From assembly GCA_021790555.1 (NCBI GenBank), contig JAJYGY010000092.1:1-8976 (forward strand): 8,976 nucleotides of DNA, written 5' to 3'. This document shows positions 1 through 6,381 of the stretch, in pieces (position 1 is the first letter of the stretch; the number at the start of each line of letters is the position of its first letter). Source of the DNA: a bacterium (GTDB lineage: Bacteria > Oederibacteriota > JAJYGY01). The position numbers and the translations under genes are program-made. Under the pieces are notes generated by a model. The model was not told the origin of the DNA and ran no database searches. It was given only the letters and a program-made list of their open reading frames with translations.

Positions 1-12
1 CACGCCCCACGC

Positions 13-36
13 GCGGGCCGGAGGATCCCGGCCCGC
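13..36. other. GC-rich hairpin upstream of ubiE
   Basis: Bases 13-21 pair perfectly with 28-36 (GCGGGCCGG with CCGGCCCGC), leaving a 6-base loop. A GGAGG at 20-24 sits in the stem end and loop. No T-run follows on the plus strand and no A-run precedes it, so it is not a standard intrinsic terminator. It could be a terminator remnant of an upstream gene, a leader structure of ubiE, or chance in very GC-rich DNA. The pairing is seen; any role is inference. Confidence 0.3.
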
Positions 37-61
37 CGACCTTCCGGGGCCCCTTCCTGAC

Positions 62-835
62 ATGAAAACTTTCCCCAGTTCCTACGCCCAGTTCCAGGAT
101 CCGCGCAATCCGCGCTCCGCGGAGAAATCCGCCTACGTGCGCGACATGTTCTCCCGCCTGTCGCCCCGCTACGACCTTTTAAACCGCCTGCTTTCCCTGC
201 GCCTGGACGCCTCCTGGAGGAACCGCCTGGTGCGCGAATCCGGACTGGGCCCCGGCGGGACCGTGCTGGACGTCTGCACCGGCACGGGGGACGTGCTGCT
301 GGCCTTCGCCGCGCGGGTGCCCGGCTGCCGGGGCGTGGGGCTGGACTTCTCGCCCGGCATGCTTGAGAAGGCCGGAGAGAAGGTCCGGATCCCCGGCTTT
401 TCGCTGCGCCGGGGGGACGCCCTGCGCCTGCCCTTCCGGGCGGGCAGTTTCGACGCCGCCTGCATGGCCTTCGGGCTCCGCAACGTCACGGACATCGTGC
501 GGGCCTTTTCCGAGATGGGACGGGTGACCCGCCCGGGCCGCATGGTCCTGGCCCTGGAGCTGACCCGCCCTTCGAATTGGCTGCTGAAGGCCGCCTACGC
601 CCCCTACCTGCGGTTCTACCTGCCCCTGGTGGGCGGGCTGATCTCGGGGCAGGGCCAGGCCTACGGCTACCTGAGGGAGACCATCCGGGGATTTTTCGAG
701 CCGGACAAGGTGCTTCAGTTCATGGGGCAGGCCGGCCTGGAAGGAGCCAGGGCCATCCGCCTCAGCGGCGGCCTGGCCACGCTTTACGTCGGCAGGGCGC
801 GCGCGGCCCGGCGCGCCGGGGGGAGGAAGCGATGA
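62..835 (+). CDS. ubiE: UbiE/MenG quinone C-methyltransferase
   Basis: This is an S-adenosylmethionine-dependent enzyme that methylates the quinone ring, turning demethylmenaquinol into menaquinol and/or acting in ubiquinone synthesis. At 257 residues it has normal family length. Visible landmarks are YDLLN at 37-41, the SAM-binding loop DVCTGTGD at 70-77, the acidic GLDFS at 93-97, DALRLPF at 119-125, and the family hallmark FGLRNVTD at 137-144. A late GYLRETI segment and a C-terminal GLATLYVG match the family end. The histidine usually found in the N-terminal signature (YDxMN...H..W) is aspartate here (D49). The C-terminus ends in a basic Arg/Gly-rich tail. The start at 62 lacks a strong ribosome site, and the frame stays open to the left edge of the window, so an upstream start cannot be excluded, although the N-terminal length fits homologues. 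Its stop overlaps the next gene. No ubiquinone or menaquinone partner gene is visible, so the quinone cannot be decided. Confidence 0.93.
   Translation: MKTFPSSYAQFQDPRNPRSAEKSAYVRDMFSRLSPRYDLLNRLLSLRLDASWRNRLVRESGLGPGGTVLDVCTGTGDVLLAFAARVPGCRGVGLDFSPGMLEKAGEKVRIPGFSLRRGDALRLPFRAGSFDAACMAFGLRNVTDIVRAFSEMGRVTRPGRMVLALELTRPSNWLLKAAYAPYLRFYLPLVGGLISGQGQAYGYLRETIRGFFEPDKVLQFMGQAGLEGARAIRLSGGLATLYVGRARAARRAGGRKR
807..820. repeat. 14-base perfect palindrome before the lipoprotein start
   Basis: CCCGGCGCGCCGGG is a perfect palindrome within the last codons of ubiE. It ends one base before the GGAGG ribosome site of the next gene. As RNA it can fold into a 5-bp stem with a 4-base loop. It may influence re-initiation at the overlapping start codon, but such palindromes also arise easily in GC-rich coding DNA. 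The symmetry is seen; the role is inference. Confidence 0.35.
822..826 (+). promoter_or_regulatory. Ribosome binding site for the binding protein
   Basis: GGAGG lies 5 bases before the ATG at 832, inside the end of ubiE. It settles the start of the solute-binding protein: the same frame is open much further upstream (an ATG exists at 577), but that stretch overlaps ubiE out of frame. Only the start at 832 yields a signal peptide with a lipobox. Confidence 0.8.
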
Positions 836-2478
836 GCAGGGGGAGCGTTTGGGCGGCCGGGCTGGTGGCGGCCTGCCTGGCCTTCGCCACGGCGGGATGC
901 CGCGGCCGCGGCCACAAGGATTACGACCGCGTGCCGGACGCCGACGTGGTGGCCAACGGAGACGCCCGGGTCGACGCCAGCATCGGCGACGCCGTGACCC
1001 TCAACCCGCTGCTGGCCCAGGATTCGGCCTCGGACGACATCATCGGGCTCGTCTTCGACGCGCTGCTGCGCTACAACCCCGGGCTGGAACTGGAGGGGGA
1101 CCTGGCCAAAAGCTGGCAGGTGCGCGACAAGGGCCTGCGGATCGTCTTCCACCTGCGGCGGGGGGTCCTGTGGCAGGACGGCAAGTCCTTCACCTCGGCC
1201 GACGTGGCCTTCACCTACCGGGCCATCATGGACCCAAAGGTGGCCTGCCCCTTCAAGGCGGACTTCTCGCTGGTTTCCAGGGTGGAGACGCCCGACCCCT
1301 GGACCGTGGTGGTGACCTACCGCAAACCCTTCGCCCCGGCTCTTTCGGCCTGGGCCGAGGCCTCCATCCTGCCCCTGCACCTGCTGAAGGGCCGCAAGCT
1401 CTCGGGCGGGTCCTTCGATTCCCATCCCGTGGGCACGGGGCCCTACTGCCTGGTCTCCTGGAAGCGCAACCAGTCCATCGAACTGAAGGCCAACCCCCTC
1501 TACTGGGAGGGAGAGCCCCACATCCGCCGCTACCTCTACCAGATCATCCCGGATCCGGCCACGCAGGTCCTCGAGATGAAGAGCCAGAACGTGGACACCG
1601 TCAACCTGAGCTCCGTCCCCGACCAGTACCGCGACCTGAGCCGTTCGGCCTCCTTCCGGGAGATCGGCAGGACCTTCCGCTTTCCGGGTTTCAACGAGTA
1701 CGAGTTCTTCGGATTCAACCTGCTCAAGCCCATGTTCCAGGACAAGCGGGTGCGCTGGGCGCTTTCCTACGCCATCGACCGCAAGGCCCTCATCGACAGC
1801 ATCCTGCTGGGCTATGGGCAGCCCTGCTCGGGCCCCTACGTGCCCTCCATGCCGGCCTACAACCCCCGGGTGACCCCGGTGCCCTACGACCTGGGCAAGG
1901 CCGAAAAGCTGCTGGACGAGGCCGGTTGGAAGCGCGGCAAGGACGGCTGGAGGGAGAAGGACGGCAGGCCCATGGCCTTCACCATCGCCACCAACCAGGG
2001 CAACAAGGTGCGCGAGGAGGTGGCCACCATCCTGCAGCAGCAGTTCGCCAGGCTGGGGATCCGGGCGCGGGTGCAGATCCTGGCCTGGTCCCTGTTCGAC
2101 AGCCAGTACGTCTCCAAGAAAAACTTCGACACCGTGGTCCTGGGCTGGGGCCTGGGGATGGATCCCGACCAGTACGTCATCTGGGACTCCAAGGAGAGCG
2201 GCCCCGGGGGCCTCAATTTCATCTCCTACAAGAACCCGCGGGTGGACCGCCTGCTGGAGGAGGGGCGCACCACCTTCGACTGGAAGAAGCGCGTCCGGAT
2301 CTACCGGAAGTTCCACGCCCTGATCGCCGCGGACCAGCCGGTCTGCTTCCTCTTCGCGCCCGACAGCCTTTCGGCGGTCAACCGGCGTTTCCACGGCCTG
2401 CTGGTGACCAAAACCGGCTGCATGTGGTACTGGCCCACGCGCTGGTACGTGCCGAAATCCATCCAGCTGTACCCCTAG
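832..2478 (+). CDS. Solute-binding lipoprotein of peptide/nickel ABC importer (SBP family 5)
   Basis: This is the ligand-capturing component of the importer encoded downstream, with 548 residues, typical for DppA/OppA-like proteins. The N-terminus has an Arg, a hydrophobic stretch at residues 6-20 and a lipobox TAGC with Cys23 as the predicted lipidated residue. Family 5 landmarks follow: LNPLLAQDSASDDIIGLVFD early, then DLAKSW, FHLRRGVLWQDG, and the signature region SADVAFTYRAIMDPKV. Later come HPVGTGPYCLVSW, VRWALSYAIDRKAL, and DLGKAEKLLDEAGW with the usual C-terminal lobe. The start ATG overlaps the ubiE stop (ATGA) and has a good GGAGG, so the two genes are probably translationally coupled. 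The residue after the lipid Cys is Arg, not Asp, so by the E. coli Lol rule it would not be an inner-membrane retention signal; that rule may not hold in this organism. The ligand is unknown: dipeptides, oligopeptides, nickel chelates and heme are all bound by relatives. Confidence 0.93.
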   Translation: MSRGSVWAAGLVAACLAFATAGCRGRGHKDYDRVPDADVVANGDARVDASIGDAVTLNPLLAQDSASDDIIGLVFDALLRYNPGLELEGDLAKSWQVRDKGLRIVFHLRRGVLWQDGKSFTSADVAFTYRAIMDPKVACPFKADFSLVSRVETPDPWTVVVTYRKPFAPALSAWAEASILPLHLLKGRKLSGGSFDSHPVGTGPYCLVSWKRNQSIELKANPLYWEGEPHIRRYLYQIIPDPATQVLEMKSQNVDTVNLSSVPDQYRDLSRSASFREIGRTFRFPGFNEYEFFGFNLLKPMFQDKRVRWALSYAIDRKALIDSILLGYGQPCSGPYVPSMPAYNPRVTPVPYDLGKAEKLLDEAGWKRGKDGWREKDGRPMAFTIATNQGNKVREEVATILQQQFARLGIRARVQILAWSLFDSQYVSKKNFDTVVLGWGLGMDPDQYVIWDSKESGPGGLNFISYKNPRVDRLLEEGRTTFDWKKRVRIYRKFHALIAADQPVCFLFAPDSLSAVNRRFHGLLVTKTGCMWYWPTRWYVPKSIQLYP

Positions 2479-2480
2479 CA

Positions 2481-2497
2481 GCCCGCCCGGTCCGGGC
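2481..2497 (+). terminator. Weak terminator-like hairpin after the binding protein gene
   Basis: Two bases after the stop, GCCCG (2481-2485) can pair with CGGGC (2493-2497) around a 7-base loop, followed by ACTTTGG. The stem is only 5 bp and the T-run only three bases, so this would be at most an attenuator that lowers readthrough into the permease genes. Abundant binding protein relative to membrane parts is common in such operons, and this arrangement would fit, but the call is tentative. Confidence 0.2.
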
Positions 2498-2506
2498 ACT
2501 TTGGCC

Positions 2507-2534
2507 TTGAAGGGGCGCGCGGCAGCGGTACAAT
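2507..2534 (+). promoter_or_regulatory. Candidate sigma70-type promoter before dppB
   Basis: TTGAAG (2507-2512, four of six matches to TTGACA) is separated by 16 bases from TACAAT (2529-2534, five of six matches to TATAAT). It lies in the only sizeable gap of the cluster. Transcription would start near 2541, downstream of the ATG at 2533 and upstream of the ATG at 2569, which would favour the later dppB start. Near-consensus hexamers are uncommon in such GC-rich DNA, but a single match is not proof. Confidence 0.35.
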
Positions 2535-2568
2535 GCTGTCCGGTCGGCGCCTCCTTTTCGTGAGCCCC

Positions 2569-3540
2569 ATGCTCCTGCGTTACGCCTTGAAGCGCGCCCT
2601 GTTTTCCGTCCCCCTGCTGCTGGGCATCACCCTCATTTCCTTCCTGGTGCTGCACCTGGCCCCGGGCTCCCCGGTGTCGGCGCGGGGGAGCCTGAATCCC
2701 CACATCTCCCCGGAATCCATCCGCGAATTGCGGGCCCTCTACGGCCTGGACAAGCCGCTTTCCACGCAGTACTGGGACTGGCTGAAACGTTGCGCCGGGT
2801 TCAATTTCGGCGATTCCTTCCAGGACCGGCAGAGCGTGCTGAGCCACATCCTGCAGGCCCTTCCGGCCACCCTCCTGCTCAACGGCGTGGCCTTGCTGCT
2901 GGTCTTCGGCCTGGGGCTGCCCCTGGGCATCTTTTCGGCCATCCGCAGCGGCTCGCCCCTGGACCGGGCCTTCACCCTGTCCTCCTTCCTGGCCTTTTCG
3001 ATCCCCGCCTTCGTGCTGGCGCTGTTCCTGCAGCTGGTTTTCGGGGCCTGGCTGGGATGGTTTCCCATCTCGGGCTTTTCCTCTCCCTGGTCCATGGGCC
3101 AGGGCTGGCTGGCCCAGGCCGGCGACGTCCTGTGGCACCTGGTGCTTCCGGTGTGGACCACGGCCTTCGGGGCCTGGGTGACGGTGGCGCAGTACATGAG
3201 GAATTCGACCCTGGAGGTCCTGTCGCAGGACTACATCCGCACGGCCTTCGCCAAGGGCCTGGGCGCGCGCCGCATCACGCTCCGGCACGCCCTGCCCAAC
3301 GCCCTGCTTCCCATCATCACCCTGCTGGGCCTCAGCGTGCCCGGCCTGGTGGGGGGCAGCTTCATCATCGAGACCATCTTCGCCTGGCCCGGCATGGGCC
3401 GGCTGGGCTACGAGGCGGCCATGAACTACGACTACCCCCTGGTGATGGGGGTGGTGGTCATGGGCGCCGTGCTGACGGTGTTCGGGAACCTGCTGGCCGA
3501 CATCTGCTACGCCGTGGTGGACCCGCGGGTGCGCTATTGA
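2569..3540 (+). CDS. dppB: ABC peptide/nickel importer permease, DppB type
   Basis: This is an inner-membrane channel subunit that pairs with the next permease. From the ATG at 2569 it has 323 residues and begins MLLRYALKRAL, as DppB/OppB proteins do, running straight into the first membrane helix (SVPLLLGITLISFLVLHLAPGSP). FNFGDSF at 78-84 and the ALPATLLLN segment are family hallmarks, followed by about five more hydrophobic helices. The cytoplasmic EAA loop that docks on the ATPase is seen at about 222-245 (YIRTAFAKGLGA then LRHALPNALLPI). The C-terminus LADICYAVVDPRVRY is typical. An in-frame ATG at 2533 would add 12 residues (335 in total) and a GTG lies at 2560. None of these starts has a strong ribosome site; I prefer 2569 from the family N-terminus and the promoter candidate. 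The call as a type B permease is secure; the substrate is not. Confidence 0.93.
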   Translation: MLLRYALKRALFSVPLLLGITLISFLVLHLAPGSPVSARGSLNPHISPESIRELRALYGLDKPLSTQYWDWLKRCAGFNFGDSFQDRQSVLSHILQALPATLLLNGVALLLVFGLGLPLGIFSAIRSGSPLDRAFTLSSFLAFSIPAFVLALFLQLVFGAWLGWFPISGFSSPWSMGQGWLAQAGDVLWHLVLPVWTTAFGAWVTVAQYMRNSTLEVLSQDYIRTAFAKGLGARRITLRHALPNALLPIITLLGLSVPGLVGGSFIIETIFAWPGMGRLGYEAAMNYDYPLVMGVVVMGAVLTVFGNLLADICYAVVDPRVRY

Positions 3541-3550
3541 GGCGCGTGTC

Positions 3551-4369
3551 ATGAACGCACCAAAACCCAGGGCCCTGAAATGGGGCGCCTTTTTCCTGCT
3601 GCTGTTCGCCGGGGTGGCCCTGCTGGCCCCCTGGCTTTCGCCCCAGAACCCCGACCGGCAGTCCCTGGCCGAACGGCTGGAGCCGCCCAGCCCCCTGCAC
3701 TGGATGGGGACCGACGAACTGGGGCGGGACGTGGCCTCGCGCATGGTCTGGGGCGCCCGGGTTTCCCTGGGGGTGGGCACGGCCGCCGTGCTGGCCACCA
3801 CCCTGATCGGCGTCCTGCTGGGGGCCCTGGCCGGCGCCCAGGGCGGCTGGGTGGACGCCCTGATCATGCGGGCCGTGGACATCTTCCTGTGCGTGCCGAC
3901 CCTCTTTTTGGTGCTGGCCCTGATCGTGTTCCTGGGCCCGGGGATCGAGAACGTCATCCTGGTCATCGCCCTGACGGGCTGGACGGACATCGCCCGCCTG
4001 GTGCGCGCCGAGATCCTTTCGCTGCGCGAGCGCGAGTTCGTGCTGGCGGCCAGGACGGCCGGCGCCTCGCCCTGGCGCCTGATCCTGAAGCACCTGCTTC
4101 CCAACGCCCTGGGGCCCGTCTACGTGTCGGTCACCTTCGGCCTGGCCGGGGCCATCATGATGGAGGCCGGGCTTTCCTTCCTGGGCCTGGGCGTGCAGCC
4201 GCCCACCCCCTCCTGGGGCAGCCTCCTGACCAGCGGGCAGGACTACCTGCAGACGGCCTACTGGCTGACGCTGTTTCCGGGGCTGGCCATCTGTTCCAGC
4301 ATGCTGGTGATCTACCTGTTTGGAGAGGGCCTGCGCGAGTATTTCAACCCCCGCGCGGCGCAAAGGTGA
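3551..4369 (+). CDS. dppC: ABC peptide/nickel importer permease, DppC type
   Basis: This is the second inner-membrane channel subunit, 272 residues, within the normal range. The N-terminal helix (about 11-29) ends in LLAPWLSP and is followed by the DppC/OppC hallmark HWMGTDELGRDVASRMVWGAR at about 50-70. Five further hydrophobic helices follow. The EAA loop that couples to an ATPase is REFVLAARTAGASPW at 161-175, continuing into LKHLLPNALGPV. EAGLSFLGLGVQPPTPSWG near residue 205-225 is a second strong family marker, and the end GEGLREYFNPR is typical. The start lies 10 bases after the dppB stop, with GAGG (3539-3542) overlapping that stop at 8-base spacing, so the pair is surely co-transcribed and probably coupled. 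Nothing is truncated or unusual. The ligand cannot be inferred from the permease. Confidence 0.95.
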   Translation: MNAPKPRALKWGAFFLLLFAGVALLAPWLSPQNPDRQSLAERLEPPSPLHWMGTDELGRDVASRMVWGARVSLGVGTAAVLATTLIGVLLGALAGAQGGWVDALIMRAVDIFLCVPTLFLVLALIVFLGPGIENVILVIALTGWTDIARLVRAEILSLREREFVLAARTAGASPWRLILKHLLPNALGPVYVSVTFGLAGAIMMEAGLSFLGLGVQPPTPSWGSLLTSGQDYLQTAYWLTLFPGLAICSSMLVIYLFGEGLREYFNPRAAQR

Positions 4370-4399
4370 GCCCCCTCAACCCGGGAGCCTGAAACGGCC

Positions 4400-5365
4400 G
4401 TGGAAACCCTGCTTTCGCTGGAAAACCTGCACGTCTCCTTCCACACCCCCCAGGGCGACCCGGAGGCCGTGCGCGGGGTGAGCCTGGAGCTGCGCGCCGG
4501 CGAGACCCTGGGCCTGGTGGGGGAATCGGGCTGCGGCAAGAGCCTGACCGCGCTCTCCCTGCTGGGGCTGCTTCCCCCGGGGGCCACCCAGACCCAGGAC
4601 CGCCTGCGTTTCCTGGACAGGGAATGGGACCGGCCCACGCCGGAGGACTGGCGGTCCCTCCGCGGCCGTGAGATCTCCATCGTCTTCCAGGAGCCCTTCA
4701 CCAGCCTCAACCCGGTGATGCGGGTGGGCGAGCAGGTGGCCGAGGTGTTCCGCCTGCACCAGGGAATGGCCCGGCAGGCCGCCTGGGCCGCCTCGGTGGA
4801 AATGCTGAAGAAGGTGGGCATCCCGGAGGCGGCCTCCCGCGCGCGCCAGTACCCCCACCAGTTCTCCGGCGGCATGCGCCAGAGGACGCTCATCGCCATC
4901 GCCCTGGCCTGCAAGCCCAGGCTGCTGATCGCCGACGAGCCCACCACCGCGCTGGACGTGACGGTGCAGGCGCAGATCCTCAAGCTGCTGAAGCGGCTGA
5001 AGAGGGAGATGGGGCTGACCCTGATGTTGATCAGCCACGACCTGGGCCTGGTGGCCCAGATGGCCGACCGCCTGGCCGTGATGTACGCCGGGGAGATCGT
5101 CGAGATGGGGGACCTGCAGGCCGTGCTGGGGGACCCCAAGCATCCCTATACCCGGGGGCTGCTGGCCTGCCTGCCCCGCCTGGGCGCGCAGGGACGCCTG
5201 GCCAGCCTGGAGGGGCAGGTGCCCGAGATTTCCTACCTGCCCTACGGGTGCGCCTTCCACCCGCGCTGCGCGCACGCCTTCAAGCTGTGCCGGCGCCGGG
5301 ATCCTGAATTGAAAGAGGTGGAGGGGAGGCGGGTGGCCTGCCATTTGTACGGATCCGGCGAGTGA
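4400..5365 (+). CDS. dppD: ABC peptide/nickel importer ATPase, DppD type
   Basis: This is one of the two cytoplasmic ATPases that drive import, 321 residues. All nucleotide-binding motifs are intact: Walker A GESGCGKS at 41-48, Q-loop Q97 in VFQEP, signature FSGGMRQR at 155-162, Walker B LLIADEP at 175-181, D-loop ALD at 184-186 and switch His213. The C-terminal oligopeptide-transporter tail begins around HPYTRGLL and carries four cysteines, C284, C290, C297 and C314, in the CxxxxxC...C...C pattern. Structures of related oligopeptide importers show such cysteines holding an iron-sulfur cluster, so one is likely here by homology. The start is GTG at 4400, 30 bases after dppC, with GGGAG at 4383-4387 (12-base spacing, longer than ideal). 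No ATG start fits better. It is assigned to the D subfamily rather than F from gene order and the Met at signature position 159. Confidence 0.94.
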   Translation: METLLSLENLHVSFHTPQGDPEAVRGVSLELRAGETLGLVGESGCGKSLTALSLLGLLPPGATQTQDRLRFLDREWDRPTPEDWRSLRGREISIVFQEPFTSLNPVMRVGEQVAEVFRLHQGMARQAAWAASVEMLKKVGIPEAASRARQYPHQFSGGMRQRTLIAIALACKPRLLIADEPTTALDVTVQAQILKLLKRLKREMGLTLMLISHDLGLVAQMADRLAVMYAGEIVEMGDLQAVLGDPKHPYTRGLLACLPRLGAQGRLASLEGQVPEISYLPYGCAFHPRCAHAFKLCRRRDPELKEVEGRRVACHLYGSGE

Positions 5366-5389
5366 CCGCCGGGAAACCTTGGGGACACG

Positions 5390-6349
5390 ATGGCCCTGTT
5401 GGAAGTCCGGGAACTGACCAAGCGCTTCGCCCTCTCCAGGCGGAAGTCCTGGCTGGAAAGGGAGGCCGTGACAGCGGTCAACCGCCTCAGCTTCGACCTG
5501 GAGGAGGGGCGGACCCTGGGCGTGGTGGGCGAATCCGGCTGCGGGAAGACCACCCTGGGCAAGCTCCTGCTGCGCCTGGTGGAGCCGGATTCGGGCGGAG
5601 TGCGCTTCCTGGGAGCGGACTGGCTGGCCCTGCGGGGCGGGGACCTGAGGAGCCGGCGCCGGGACATGCAGATGGTGTTCCAGGACCCCCAGGCCTCGCT
5701 CAACCCGCGCATGCGGGTGGGCGAGGCCATCACCGAACCCCTGGTGATCCACGAGGGCCTCGGGGCCGCCGGGCGGGCCCGGGCCGCCGGGGCGCTGATG
5801 GAGAGGGTGGGGCTGCCTGGAAGCGCCCTTCGCCGCTATCCCCACGAATTTTCCGGGGGGCAGCGCCAGCGCCTGGGGATCGCCCGGGCGGTGTCCACGC
5901 GCCCCAGGCTGCTGGTGGCCGACGAGCCGGTCAGTTCGCTGGACGTCTCCATCCAGGCCCAGATCCTCAACCTGCTGAAGGACCTCCAGCGCCAGGACGG
6001 CATGGGCATGATCTTCATCGCCCACGACCTGAGGGTCGTGGAATTCATGAGCGACCAGGTGGCGGTGATGTACCTCGGCCGTTTCGTGGAGCAGGCGCCC
6101 AGCCGGGCCCTCTACACCTCGCCGCGCCATCCCTACACGCGGGCCCTGCTGTCGGCCATCCCGCCGGCCCCCGGGGAGGAGCCCAGGGAGGCGGAGGGGC
6201 CGGAGGGTGAGCCGCCTTCCCCCAGCGCCCCGCCCGCCGGCTGCCCCTTCCATCCCCGCTGCCCCCTCAAGGAACCGCGCTGCGAGAGCCAGGCGCCGGA
6301 ATGGAGGGAAGTGGAGCCGGAACACCGGGTGGCGTGCCATTTGGCTTGA
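5390..6349 (+). CDS. dppF: ABC peptide/nickel importer ATPase, DppF type
   Basis: This is the second cytoplasmic ATPase, 319 residues, expected to form a heterodimer with the preceding one. The early RRKSWLEREAVTAVN insertion (17-31) before the strand leading to Walker A is typical of DppF/OppF. Motifs are complete: Walker A GESGCGKT at 47-54, Q98 in VFQDP, signature FSGGQRQR at 154-161, Walker B LLVADEP at 174-180, SSLD at 182-185 and switch His212. A Pro/Glu/Gly-rich low-complexity linker (about 258-283) precedes the tail, whose cysteines C285, C291, C298 and C316 repeat the spacing seen in the partner ATPase. The start ATG is 24 bases after the dppD stop, with GGGGA at 5381-5385 four bases upstream, slightly close. 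This closes the transporter operon, which is therefore complete (binding protein, two permeases, two ATPases). Confidence 0.95.
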   Translation: MALLEVRELTKRFALSRRKSWLEREAVTAVNRLSFDLEEGRTLGVVGESGCGKTTLGKLLLRLVEPDSGGVRFLGADWLALRGGDLRSRRRDMQMVFQDPQASLNPRMRVGEAITEPLVIHEGLGAAGRARAAGALMERVGLPGSALRRYPHEFSGGQRQRLGIARAVSTRPRLLVADEPVSSLDVSIQAQILNLLKDLQRQDGMGMIFIAHDLRVVEFMSDQVAVMYLGRFVEQAPSRALYTSPRHPYTRALLSAIPPAPGEEPREAEGPEGEPPSPSAPPAGCPFHPRCPLKEPRCESQAPEWREVEPEHRVACHLA

Positions 6350-6370
6350 AGGAGTCCGGAGTCGAGAATC

Positions 6371-6376
6371 GGGGAG
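6371..6376 (+). promoter_or_regulatory. Ribosome binding site for polA
   Basis: GGGGAG lies 5 bases before the ATG at 6382, within the 32-base gap after dppF. It supports that start over the in-frame ATG eight codons later. No promoter-like hexamers are visible in the gap, so polA is probably read from the transporter transcript or from a promoter inside dppF. Confidence 0.6.
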
Positions 6377-6381
6377 ACCAT

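Noticed and set aside
577..831. N-terminal extension of the binding protein frame from the ATG at 577
   Set aside because: It overlaps ubiE out of frame, has Arg/Pro/Gly-rich shadow composition, and would bury the signal peptide and lipobox that begin at 832.
784..4104. A 1106-codon open frame on the minus strand across the binding protein and permease genes
   Set aside because: It runs antisense to clearly recognisable genes. GC-rich codons suppress the complements of stop codons, so long antisense frames are expected. The translation is His/Gly/Gln/Pro-rich with no recognisable domain.
4376..6340. A 654-codon minus-strand frame opposite the two ATPase genes
   Set aside because: It contains two similar halves only because the two ATPase genes on the plus strand are paralogues. 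It has no independent domain or ribosome site support.
6350..6381. A terminator or promoter between dppF and polA
   Set aside because: Only a short GGAGTC direct repeat (6351-6356, 6358-6363) and the polA ribosome site are seen. There is no stem with a T-run and no pair of promoter hexamers.
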